This document shows, piece by piece, positions 1 to 5,488 of a DNA stretch of 6,948 nucleotides; the stretch's first letter is position 1; every line of letters starts with the position of its first letter. Source of the stretch: a bacterium (GTDB lineage Bacteria; UBA3054); assembly GCA_017538635.1 (NCBI GenBank), contig JAFYIM010000026.1:1-6948 (forward strand), read 5' to 3'. The translations under genes were made by a program, and so were the position numbers. The notes under the pieces are model-generated. The model made no database searches and had not been told where the DNA came from. It saw only the letters and a list, made by a program, of their open reading frames with translations.

Positions 1-231
1 GATGAAGGTTGCCTAAGTTGCCCGGGGCTTTGGGGCGAAGTGACAAGAAGCGCCCATGTCTTGGCCAAAGGCTTCAACGAAAACGGCGAACCGGTAGAGA
101 TAGAATCAGTAGGCGGAGTCTTGAGCGTAGTCTTGCAGCACGAAACGGATCACCTGGACGGGATACTTTTCCTTGACAGGCTGGATCCCAGTCAGCAGCT
201 CAGGGTGATGAAGGAGAGGGAAGAATTATGA
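1..231 (+). CDS. def: Peptide deformylase, C-terminal part (5' end outside window)
   Basis: Peptide deformylase is a cytosolic metalloenzyme that removes the formyl group from the initiator methionine of new proteins. The frame is open from base 1, so the start lies upstream and 76 codons are visible. Two of the three family motifs are present. EGCLS (visible residues 2-6) supplies the metal-binding Cys at residue 4. QHETDHLDG (46-54) supplies the two metal-binding His residues (47 and 51) and the catalytic Glu48. The first motif (GxGLAAPQ) must lie upstream. The reading frame ends in TGA one base before the 3' end of the convergent tRNA gene, so no terminator fits between them. The metal-binding Cys is followed by S-C-P-G where V-P-G is commoner, a minor variation. 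Identification is secure; only completeness is unknown. Confidence 0.95.
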   Translation, partial: DEGCLSCPGLWGEVTRSAHVLAKGFNENGEPVEIESVGGVLSVVLQHETDHLDGILFLDRLDPSQQLRVMKEREEL

Positions 232-232
232 A

Positions 233-309
233 TGGTGGGCGTTACTGGACTCGAACCAGTGACTTCTACCTTGTAAGGGTAGCGCTCTAACCAACTGAGC
301 TAAACGCCC
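233..309 (-). tRNA. tRNA-Val (anticodon UAC), CCA encoded
   Basis: Read on the minus strand, the 77 bases fold into a full cloverleaf. The acceptor stem GGGCGTT pairs with AACGCCC, followed by discriminator A and an encoded CCA at 235-233. The D arm is GCTC/GAGC. The anticodon stem CTACC/GGTAG encloses the loop CTTACAA, giving anticodon TAC, which reads GUA and other valine codons. The variable loop has 5 bases, and the T arm is ACTGG-TTCGAGT-CCAGT. All stems are perfectly paired, so the gene looks functional. It is convergent with def (1-bp gap) and divergent from pepC. Confidence 0.97.
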
Positions 310-325
310 ACATAAAACGCCAAAG

Positions 326-355
326 ATTCTACTAAAAGAGCGCTTTTTTTGTCAA
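326..355 (-). promoter_or_regulatory. Sigma70-type promoter for tRNA-Val
   Basis: On the minus strand a perfect -35 box TTGACA (355-350) is separated by 18 bp from the -10 box TAGAAT (331-326). Transcription would begin near 318-320, about ten bases before the mature tRNA 5' end at 309. The spacer contains AAAAG-AGCG-CTTTT, a 5-bp palindrome of doubtful meaning. Nothing else on this strand needs the promoter. It is a prediction from consensus match and spacing. Confidence 0.8.
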
Positions 356-396
356 ACGAAAATTAATAAAAAACAAAATAAATTTTAAGGAGAATT

Positions 397-1734
397 ATGA
401 ACAAAGACCTCACCAAAGAATATCTTGGCAAGCTTGCCCAAGATTTTTCCAAATGCCCGAAGAACAAACTGGCGATGAACGCCGTAGTGAAGAGCGGACC
501 GAGAGCCGCCACCACCAACTGGGACGTCGTCAAGACCCCGAGCCGCGTCTTCTCCGACTATATCAAGACGCCCGCCATCACGAACCAGAAAGGCAGCGGC
601 CGCTGCTGGCTCTTCTCCGCCCTGAACACCTTCAGGATGAAAGCCATCAAGAAGATGAACATCGACGAGTTCGAGTTCTCCCAGGCTTACCCGATGTTCT
701 TTGACAAGCTGGAAAAGGCCAATTACTTCCTGGAATCCGTGCTTGAGACTCTGGACGAAGAGACCGACGGTCGTCTTATCCAGCATCTTTTGGGCGATCC
801 TCTGGGCGACGGCGGCCAGTGGGACATGATGGTCAACCTTGTTCAGAAATACGGCCTCGTTCCCAAGACGGTCTATCCCGAGAGCTTCAGCAGCAGCTCC
901 ACCGGCTCCATGAACGGCATCCTCACCAGCAAGCTGAAAGAATTCGCCTGCACTCTGAGGGAAGCCTACAAGAAGGGCGAGAAAGTCGCCGCCCTGAGAG
1001 CCAAGAAAGGCGAAATGATCCAGCAGTTCTACAACATCCTGACCATCCATATGGGCACTCCTCCCACGGAATTCATGTGGCAGTGGCGCGACAAAAAAGG
1101 CAAATTCCATCGAAAAGGTATAATGACCCCGCAGCAGTTCTACAAAGAATTCGTGGGCATCAACCTCGACGACTACGTCTGCCTCATCAACGCCCCGACC
1201 AAGGACAAACCCTATGAGAAGATGTACACCGTGAAGTTCCTCGGCAACGTGGTTGGCGGGCATCCCGTCAGATACCTCAACGTTGAAATAGACGTCATGA
1301 AGCAGGCCGCCATCAAGACCATCAAGGGCGGCGAAGTTGTCTGGTTCGGCTGCGACGTAGGCAAACAGCTCGACGGCAACCTGGGCATATTGGACCTTAA
1401 GATGTATGACGAGGATCTCCTCTGCGGCGCCGGCTGCAAATTGAACAAGGCCCAGCGCCTCGACTACAACGAGAGCCGCATGAACCACGCCATGGTGCTT
1501 ACGGCTGTCGATATTGACAAGAAGGGCAAACCAGTCCGCTGGCTCATCGAAAACAGCTGGGGCGACAAGAACGAAGGCAAAGGCTTCCTGACCATGACTG
1601 ACGAATGGTTCAGCGAATACACCTACGAAGTCGCCGTCAACAAGAAATACCTGTCCGAGAAACTCAAAAAAGTCCTCAAGCAGAAGCTCATTGAGCTGAA
1701 GCCTTGGGATCCCATGGGCTCTCTCGCCAAGTAA
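397..1734 (+). CDS. pepC: Aminopeptidase C, C1B cysteine peptidase (bleomycin hydrolase family)
   Basis: Cytosolic papain-fold aminopeptidase that removes N-terminal residues from peptides; family members usually form a hexameric barrel with the active sites inside. At 445 residues it has the usual family length. The catalytic set is complete: oxyanion Gln64 and nucleophile Cys70 in QKGSGRCW (64-71), His364 in MNHAMVLTAV, and Asn386 in ENSWG. The C-terminal WDPMGSLAK resembles the conserved tail that, in characterised homologues, reaches into the active site and enforces aminopeptidase activity. There is no signal peptide or membrane segment. The ATG start is supported by AAGGAG at 387-392, four bases upstream. 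The AT-rich leader (310-396) separates it from the divergent tRNA; no convincing plus-strand promoter boxes were seen there. Codons are strongly C-ending, suggesting good expression. A likely role is intracellular peptide recycling. Confidence 0.96.
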   Translation: MNKDLTKEYLGKLAQDFSKCPKNKLAMNAVVKSGPRAATTNWDVVKTPSRVFSDYIKTPAITNQKGSGRCWLFSALNTFRMKAIKKMNIDEFEFSQAYPMFFDKLEKANYFLESVLETLDEETDGRLIQHLLGDPLGDGGQWDMMVNLVQKYGLVPKTVYPESFSSSSTGSMNGILTSKLKEFACTLREAYKKGEKVAALRAKKGEMIQQFYNILTIHMGTPPTEFMWQWRDKKGKFHRKGIMTPQQFYKEFVGINLDDYVCLINAPTKDKPYEKMYTVKFLGNVVGGHPVRYLNVEIDVMKQAAIKTIKGGEVVWFGCDVGKQLDGNLGILDLKMYDEDLLCGAGCKLNKAQRLDYNESRMNHAMVLTAVDIDKKGKPVRWLIENSWGDKNEGKGFLTMTDEWFSEYTYEVAVNKKYLSEKLKKVLKQKLIELKPWDPMGSLAK

Positions 1735-1754
1735 AGAAAACTCGCTCTTTCTAA

Positions 1755-3017
1755 GTGGTAAAGATTTATCTGACAATCGCTGTCCTGATAATCCTTTCGG
1801 CGTTCTTCTCGGGCTCCGAAACGGCTTTTTTTACCCTTAGCAGAGTGCAATTGAAGATGCTGGGGGAGAAGGGAGGAAAAGCAGGCGCCGCCATCGCGAA
1901 ACTCCTTTCCAACCCAAGGCGCGTCCTTAACACCCTTCTCCTCTGCAATCTTCTGGTCAACACGATCCTCTCCGCCCTTCTTTCAAAGATCTTCCTTGAT
2001 CTTTTCGGCCCGAGCGGACTTGGCATAGCGGTCGTCGTGGCGACCATTTTGCTTCTCATTTTCGGCGAGATCACGCCTAAGGTCATAAGCCTTGGCAACT
2101 ACATGACCGTTTCCAAGATCGCGGTCTACCCAATTAGTTTTTGCTGCTATGTTTTGGCGCCTTTCCGTTTCGCCCTGCGCATAGTCTCCAACGGCATCCT
2201 AAGGCTTCTGGGCCTTCCTCTTGAGAAGGCTGACCGTTTCACCAGGGAAACGTACCTGGCGGCTTTGATGACTAGCAAGGAGAAGGGCGCGTTGGAAATG
2301 AACGAAGCGGACATGATCCACGCCATCTGCGCCTTCCGAACGATGAAAGCGGTGGACGTCAGGACTCCCAGGACGGAGATGGTAGCCATAAGCGAGGAGG
2401 AAAATCTTTTTCAGGCCGTCGCTCTGGCTGAGCGCAGCGGCGTGTATTTTATTCCCGTTTACAGAGGCAGCATCGACCGCATAGTCGCGATATTGGAGAT
2501 CCCGATCCTGACCAACAACTGGCGCGCCGCCAAAAAGGACGCCGTCATAAAGGATCTCATCGATTCCGCCGACTACATCCATCCGCCTTTTTTGAGTCCC
2601 GGCACCAGGCTTCTTGACGATCTCATCAAAGAGATGCGCGACAAAAAGGAAATGATCGCCGTCATCCTTGACGAATACGGCGGAACGGACGGCATCATCC
2701 AGCGCCATGAAGCCGTTGACACCATGTTGGGCGGCATAATGGGCCTAAAGGAAAGGGAGATCCACATCAGGCCGAACGGGGACATCATCTCCGCGGCTTC
2801 CGCCAAACTCGTGGACCTCAACTGGGAATGCTCTCTTTCTTTCCCTACGGACTTAGACGCCACGCTAGCCGGCTACATCATGCGCATGACCGGCAAGATC
2901 CCGGAAGTCGGCTTCACTTTCGAGAGCGAAGGCTTGAAGATCACTATCCTTAAGCGCAGCGGCCTGAAGCTCGAGACCGTCAGATTAAGGCCTATAGACA
3001 ACGGAGGCGCCCAGTGA
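1755..3017 (+). CDS. CNNM/CorC-type membrane protein, DUF21-CBS-CorC_HlyC (first of tandem pair)
   Basis: Inner-membrane protein of the family often annotated 'hemolysin' or HlyC/CorC transporter; characterised relatives (CorC, CNNM) handle Mg2+. The 420 residues contain an N-terminal DUF21 domain with hydrophobic segments at about 4-24, 56-78, 89-108 and 124-144, the signature FFSGSETAFFTLSR (17-30) and FGEITPK (103-109). A CBS-pair region follows (about 200-325), then a CorC_HlyC domain (about 335-414). The CBS region is divergent: DVRTPRTEM replaces the usual V-M-T-P-R, and after DEYGGTDGI (306-314) the sequence QRHEAVDTMLGG departs from the usual L-x-D-x-x-E-E-I-V-G. The GTG start at 1755 is fixed by an in-frame TAA at 1752-1754 and by the first membrane helix, yet no Shine-Dalgarno is visible. 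The gene starts 20 bp after pepC and overlaps the next gene by 4 bp. Substrate is inferred, not shown. Confidence 0.88.
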   Translation: MVKIYLTIAVLIILSAFFSGSETAFFTLSRVQLKMLGEKGGKAGAAIAKLLSNPRRVLNTLLLCNLLVNTILSALLSKIFLDLFGPSGLGIAVVVATILLLIFGEITPKVISLGNYMTVSKIAVYPISFCCYVLAPFRFALRIVSNGILRLLGLPLEKADRFTRETYLAALMTSKEKGALEMNEADMIHAICAFRTMKAVDVRTPRTEMVAISEEENLFQAVALAERSGVYFIPVYRGSIDRIVAILEIPILTNNWRAAKKDAVIKDLIDSADYIHPPFLSPGTRLLDDLIKEMRDKKEMIAVILDEYGGTDGIIQRHEAVDTMLGGIMGLKEREIHIRPNGDIISAASAKLVDLNWECSLSFPTDLDATLAGYIMRMTGKIPEVGFTFESEGLKITILKRSGLKLETVRLRPIDNGGAQ

Positions 3018-4276
3018 CGACAGTCCTTATAATAGCCGTTGTTTTCTGCCTTATGGGCTGCTTCTTCTGCGCCGGTTCGGAGATCGCCCTGCTGTCCGTT
3101 GACCGAAGCTATGTCAAGAGCTGCCTCGGCAAGAAAACAGGTGCGGTCGCCACTTACAAGCTCATAACCACCATGAGCCTGACGCTTTCCTGCATTCTTC
3201 TCGGCACGAATTTGTTCAACACTATGACTTCGGCGCTCTTCACGCCCTTGATGGACAGCATGCGAACAGCGCTGAATCTTCCCGAGAGCGTCTCCACGTC
3301 GCTCCTTACTACGCTTATCGCGACGCCTGCCATGCTGATTTTCGGAGAAGTCGTGCCCAAGGCCATCGGCCTCAACGACCCGGCCTCCTTCTCTTTCAAA
3401 GCTGCGCCGGCGCTTCTCTTTTTCAGGAATATCTTAAAGCCCGTGCTCATAGTCCTTGACTGGATAACTTCCCTTATCGCCAAGCCTCTGGGCGGCAAAG
3501 GCGGCGGACAGATCGTCGCCAAGGAAGAAGTGGAAGCCATGACTTCCATGGGCAGGGAAGAGGGAGCCCTGACCGACGAGGAGTGCCTTCTCATCAAGCG
3601 CGCCATGGACCTTACCCAGCAGACCATCGCTTCCGTCATGACGCCCATCATCGAGCTGCATTGCTTCCCCGCCACCATGACGGTCGGCGACTTCCTCGAC
3701 TTAAGCGCCGACAAGAACGAAGCCATTTTCCCGGTCTATGACGAACGCCCGGAGAATGTGGAAGGCGTTATGTACAAGAGCCTGGCTCTGAAAGCCATCA
3801 TGCTCGATCCCAAAGCCGAATTCAAGCCGCTTTCTGAAGTCATGTATAAGGACATCAACTTCGTTCCGGAACTACTCAGCGCCGACACTATCATAAGGGA
3901 TCTCAGGAAACAGGGCGCCAAACTGGCCTTCGCCGTGGATGAATTCGGCGCCGTAACAGGCATGGTCACTCCCATCGACGTCGCTGAGGAGATCGTTGGA
4001 ACGATGTTTGACATGACTCCCCGCTACGTTCTGCACAAAAATCCGGACGGCAGCGTTGAGTGCGACGGCAGGGCGGACGCTGAAAAAGTTGGCGAAGCCC
4101 TGAACGTCATTTTCGACCGCAAAGGCTACGACACCATCGGCGGCCTAATCATGAAGCTCGCCTCCAAAGTCCCAGAATCAGGCGAAATTTACACCCAAGG
4201 CAAAGTCAAATTCACCGTCATCTCCGCCACGCCAAGACGCATCAGCCGCGTCAAAGTCGAAACTCTCGACAAATAA
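3014..4276 (+). CDS. CNNM/CorC-type membrane protein, DUF21-CBS-CorC_HlyC (second of tandem pair)
   Basis: Paralogue of the preceding gene and also 420 residues long. The DUF21 domain has hydrophobic segments at about 4-24, 52-78, 95-112 and 130-150, the signature CAGSEIALLSVDR (19-31; the first C-A-G takes the place of F-S-G) and FGEVVPKAIG (110-119). The CBS pair (about 205-332) is canonical, with SVMTP (207-211) and DEFGAVTGMVTPIDVAEEIVG (309-329). The CorC_HlyC domain (about 337-418) has GYDTIGGLI and VPESGE motifs. The GTG start lies inside the preceding stop (GTGA, 3014-3017), with GGAGG at 3003-3007 six bases upstream, so translation is coupled. The canonical CBS region here against the divergent one upstream suggests nucleotide sensing may reside in this subunit of a heteromer; that is inference. 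No clear terminator follows directly. Confidence 0.9.
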   Translation: MTTVLIIAVVFCLMGCFFCAGSEIALLSVDRSYVKSCLGKKTGAVATYKLITTMSLTLSCILLGTNLFNTMTSALFTPLMDSMRTALNLPESVSTSLLTTLIATPAMLIFGEVVPKAIGLNDPASFSFKAAPALLFFRNILKPVLIVLDWITSLIAKPLGGKGGGQIVAKEEVEAMTSMGREEGALTDEECLLIKRAMDLTQQTIASVMTPIIELHCFPATMTVGDFLDLSADKNEAIFPVYDERPENVEGVMYKSLALKAIMLDPKAEFKPLSEVMYKDINFVPELLSADTIIRDLRKQGAKLAFAVDEFGAVTGMVTPIDVAEEIVGTMFDMTPRYVLHKNPDGSVECDGRADAEKVGEALNVIFDRKGYDTIGGLIMKLASKVPESGEIYTQGKVKFTVISATPRRISRVKVETLDK

Positions 4277-4343
4277 AGCGCTAAATAAATAACGCCGAAC
4301 TCATTTATATTTGCGACACTTTTTTGCGCGATTAATGTGTCAG

Positions 4344-4378
4344 AAATAGTAATGTGCAAATTTTGCACATTACTATTT
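4344..4378. repeat. 35-bp perfect palindrome (17-bp arms)
   Basis: The left arm AAATAGTAATGTGCAAA (4344-4360) and the right arm at 4362-4378 are exact reverse complements around a single centre base (T4361). As RNA it would form a stem of about 16 bp with a 3-base loop; as DNA it is an ideal site for a dimeric protein. No T-run follows, so it is not a classical terminator. Its inner 13 bases, TGCAAA-N-TTTGCA, recur in the palindrome at 4419-4447. A partial copy, TGCAAAAATCATG, begins at 4382. Confidence 0.9.
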
Positions 4379-4418
4379 ATGTGCAAAAATCATGTTAGAA
4401 AAACAAATGTATCAAAAC

Positions 4419-4447
4419 TAATTTTATGCAAAATTTGCATAAAATTA
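4419..4447. repeat. 29-bp perfect palindrome (14-bp arms)
   Basis: The left arm TAATTTTATGCAAA (4419-4432) is the exact reverse complement of 4434-4447, around centre base A4433. It shares the core TGCAAA-N-TTTGCA with the palindrome centred 72 bp upstream, while the outer arms differ in sequence. Conservation of the core with divergent flanks is what one expects of binding sites for one regulator, or of related hairpins kept by structure. Confidence 0.88.
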
Positions 4448-4468
4448 CTTTGGGATTGATTTTTAGAG

Positions 4469-4498
4469 CAATATGCATATTCTGCATATTGTTTTTTT
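4469..4498 (+). terminator. Possible AT-rich intrinsic terminator
   Basis: CAATATGCA (4469-4477) pairs with TGCATATTG (4483-4491) around the loop TATTC and is followed by seven T (4492-4498). In RNA the stem can extend with G-U and A-U pairs into the T-run. The stem is poor in G-C, so termination would be weak. It could end transcription from the CNNM/CorC operon about 200 bp upstream or shield the downstream promoter. It also resembles the neighbouring TGCA-centred palindromes and may simply be a third member of that set. Confidence 0.5.
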
Positions 4499-4527
4499 AT
4501 TTGGTAATGTCCCGCTTTTGATACACG

Positions 4528-4549
4528 ATGCTATAACTTTTAATAGCAT
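4528..4549. repeat. Short inverted repeat ATGCTAT / ATAGCAT
   Basis: Two 7-bp arms (4528-4534 and 4543-4549) flank an 8-base loop. This is the fourth inverted repeat in the AT-rich stretch. No T-run follows. On its own it could be chance; the clustering is what makes it notable. Confidence 0.5.
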
Positions 4550-4616
4550 TCTCCAAAATCATTGAAATCCTAATTGCTTTTTTCTATTCTAGGAGTGACA
4601 CTGCAAACAAGCGTTA

Positions 4617-4645
4617 TTGACTTCATCACTATTTAGTGATATAAT
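4617..4645 (+). promoter_or_regulatory. Promoter of the DUF4160/DUF2442 operon
   Basis: A -35 box TTGACT (4617-4622; one mismatch to TTGACA) is separated by exactly 17 bp from a perfect -10 box TATAAT (4640-4645). Transcription would start near 4652, leaving a leader of about 17 bases with AGGAG at 4656-4660 and the ATG at 4669. This is among the best housekeeping-type promoters in the window. The spacer is almost filled by a palindrome (4626-4639), so repressor binding there would block RNA polymerase. Confidence 0.82.
4626..4639. promoter_or_regulatory. Putative operator in the promoter spacer
   Basis: TCACTA (4626-4631) and TAGTGA (4634-4639) are reverse complements separated by TT, placed between the -35 and -10 boxes and abutting the -10 box. 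A related pattern, AGTG-A-CACT, lies at 4594-4602, just upstream of the -35 box. Position and symmetry suit a dimeric helix-turn-helix repressor. The obvious candidate is the HTH-bearing DUF2442 protein of the same operon. Binding is inferred. Confidence 0.55.
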
Positions 4646-4668
4646 CTTAAACAATAGGAGTAATACCT

Positions 4669-4923
4669 ATGCCGGTAATCTCTAGATTCTATGGGATAAT
4701 CATTCGTATGTACTTTCAGCAAGCTGAACATAATTTGCCGCATATTCACGCTATCTATGGCGATGATATGTCAACCATCAGTATTATGTCAGGCGAAGTA
4801 ATGGAAGGTAAGATACCACCTAAGGCGCTTCTGTTGGTAAGGGAATGGCTTGATCTTCATAGAAAAGAACTTTTAATAATGTGGGACACTCAAAAGTTTA
4901 AGAAACTTGCCCCGCTAGAATAG
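4669..4923 (+). CDS. DUF4160 family protein
   Basis: An 84-residue soluble protein matching DUF4160 along its full length: MPVISRFYGIIIRMYF at the N-terminus, the His-rich motif PHIHAIYGD (24-32, His25 and His27), GEVMEGKIPPKALLLVREW (42-60), and the LHRKELLIMW helix (63-72). The biochemical function of the family is not established. Its frequent pairing with DUF2442 proteins has led to suggestions of a toxin-antitoxin-like unit; the paired histidines could bind metal or act catalytically, which is speculation. The ATG is supported by AGGAG eight bases upstream and by a strong promoter. It ends in TAG 11 bp before the DUF2442 gene, whose ribosome binding site overlaps this stop. Hand-counted GC over 4681-4920 is 39%, well below pepC, consistent with horizontal acquisition. 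Confidence 0.88.
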   Translation: MPVISRFYGIIIRMYFQQAEHNLPHIHAIYGDDMSTISIMSGEVMEGKIPPKALLLVREWLDLHRKELLIMWDTQKFKKLAPLE

Positions 4924-4934
4924 AGGAGAATTAT

Positions 4935-5372
4935 ATGTTTCACAAAATCAAGGGAGTCAGCGCGCTGCCTAAATTTCGTCTTCTAGTTCAGTTCACTGAA
5001 GGTGTAACAAAGATCTACGATGTTAAACCGCTTTTCAAAAAATGGAAAGCTTTCAGAGTCTTGGAAGAATCAGAAGAGTTGTTTTACGATGTTGAAGTCG
5101 ATGTCGGCGGCTGCGGAGTGATCTGGAACGACGACATCGATCTTTCCTGCGACGAACTGTTCGCAAACGGGAAAGCGGTCAAGACTCCCTTCGACGGATT
5201 GATTGCTTTCACCGAAGCGACAAAACTTTGGGGTCTGAATGAAAGCACTCTCCGCAAAGCTATTTCCTATGGAAAACTTGTGGACGGCGTCGATGCCTGC
5301 AAATACGGCAGGCAATGGGTGATTTCCATTGAAGCTATGATCAGGGAGTACGGTGATCCAAAGTCGGATTAA
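4935..5372 (+). CDS. DUF2442 protein with C-terminal helix-turn-helix domain
   Basis: A 145-residue soluble protein. Residues 1-80 match DUF2442: the opening VSALPKFRLLVQFTEG (8-23), YDVKPLF (28-34), and the closing WNDDIDLSCDELFANG (64-79). Residues about 88-140 look like a helix-turn-helix, with FTEATKLWGLNESTLRKAISYGKL as the likely helix-turn-helix core and a wing ending in GRQWVISIEAMIREYG. A DNA-binding tail makes it a good candidate for the operon's own repressor, and by analogy the antitoxin-like partner of DUF4160; both roles are inferred. The ATG has GAGGAG six bases upstream. Composition changes inside the gene: 35% GC at 4981-5040 against 57% at 5101-5160, suggesting a mosaic origin. 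An intrinsic terminator follows 13 bp after the stop. Confidence 0.85.
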   Translation: MFHKIKGVSALPKFRLLVQFTEGVTKIYDVKPLFKKWKAFRVLEESEELFYDVEVDVGGCGVIWNDDIDLSCDELFANGKAVKTPFDGLIAFTEATKLWGLNESTLRKAISYGKLVDGVDACKYGRQWVISIEAMIREYGDPKSD

Positions 5373-5385
5373 CGATCTTTTAATC

Positions 5386-5418
5386 AACTGTTCGAGAAAA
5401 TCGAACAGTTCATTTTTT
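5386..5418 (+). terminator. Intrinsic terminator of the DUF4160/DUF2442 operon
   Basis: AACTGTTCGA (5386-5395) pairs perfectly with TCGAACAGTT (5401-5410) around the 5-base loop GAAAA, followed by CA and six T (5413-5418). Beyond one C-C mismatch the A-rich left flank can pair with the T-run and lengthen the stem. It lies 13 bp after the DUF2442 stop and insulates rnfC from that operon. Confidence 0.85.
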
Positions 5419-5451
5419 GGGTTTTGGGGCATCGCGGAAAACGGAGGCTTT

Positions 5452-5460
5452 TGCTACAAT
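5452..5460 (+). promoter_or_regulatory. Extended -10 promoter for rnfC
   Basis: TG-C-TACAAT (5452-5460) is an extended -10 element. No good -35 box is present at 16-18 bp upstream, and extended -10 promoters can work without one. The start of transcription would be near 5467, inside the inverted repeat at 5464-5483. Since a terminator precedes it, rnfC needs a promoter in this interval, which supports the call. Confidence 0.5.
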
Positions 5461-5463
5461 AAA

Positions 5464-5483
5464 TAAATAATCAAAATTATTTA
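5464..5483. repeat. AT-only inverted repeat in the rnfC leader
   Basis: TAAATAAT (5464-5471) and ATTATTTA (5476-5483) are exact reverse complements around CAAA, ending five bases before the rnfC ATG. It overlaps the predicted transcription start and the place where a Shine-Dalgarno would be. It may be an operator over +1, a weak leader hairpin, or just an A/U-rich ribosome-recruiting leader. Confidence 0.5.
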
Positions 5484-5488
5484 CCGCT

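Larger units (their letters stand above)
4408..4525. repeat. 10-bp inverted repeat bracketing two palindromes
   Basis: TGTATCAAAA (4408-4417) and TTTTGATACA (4516-4525) are exact reverse complements, 98 bp apart. They enclose the palindromes at 4419-4447 and 4469-4491. This nested arrangement could form a branched cruciform or RNA structure, or represent the ends of a very small non-coding element. No target-site duplication was found immediately outside the arms. Confidence 0.5.
4277..4668. other. AT-rich intergenic region with palindromes and a promoter
   Basis: This 392-bp stretch holds no convincing gene on either strand. One hand-counted line (4381-4440) is 23% GC, far below the flanking genes. 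It contains four palindromes centred near 4361, 4433, 4480 and 4538, a 10-bp inverted repeat enclosing two and a half of them, and at its right end the promoter of the DUF4160 gene. Weak outer matches also exist: AATAACGC at 4288-4295 is complementary to GCGTTATT at 4611-4618, and GTGTCA at 4337-4342 to TGACAC at 4596-4601. Taken together these hint at a large, decayed inverted-repeat element, but each short match could be chance. Confidence 0.7.

Noticed and set aside
233..309. tRNA-Val as an integration (att) site for a mobile element
   Set aside because: No integrase gene and no repeated copy of the tRNA 3' end were seen in the window.
334..350. AAAAG-AGCG-CTTTT hairpin followed by T-run as a terminator for def
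   Set aside because: The stem is only 5 bp, mostly A-T, lies beyond the tRNA gene, and sits inside the tRNA promoter spacer.
385..1776. 463-codon open frame on the minus strand covering all of pepC
   Set aside because: It is an antisense shadow of a gene with C/G-ending codons. Its translation has no recognisable domain, while the plus strand encodes a complete C1B peptidase.
4189..4386. 65-codon minus-strand frame at the end of the second CNNM/CorC gene
   Set aside because: It runs through the palindrome region and the antisense of a real gene, with no ribosome site or recognisable domain.
4344..4549. CRISPR array
   Set aside because: The repeated units are palindromes with different arms and irregular spacing (72, 47 and 58 bp between centres), not identical direct repeats with spacers, and no cas gene is present.
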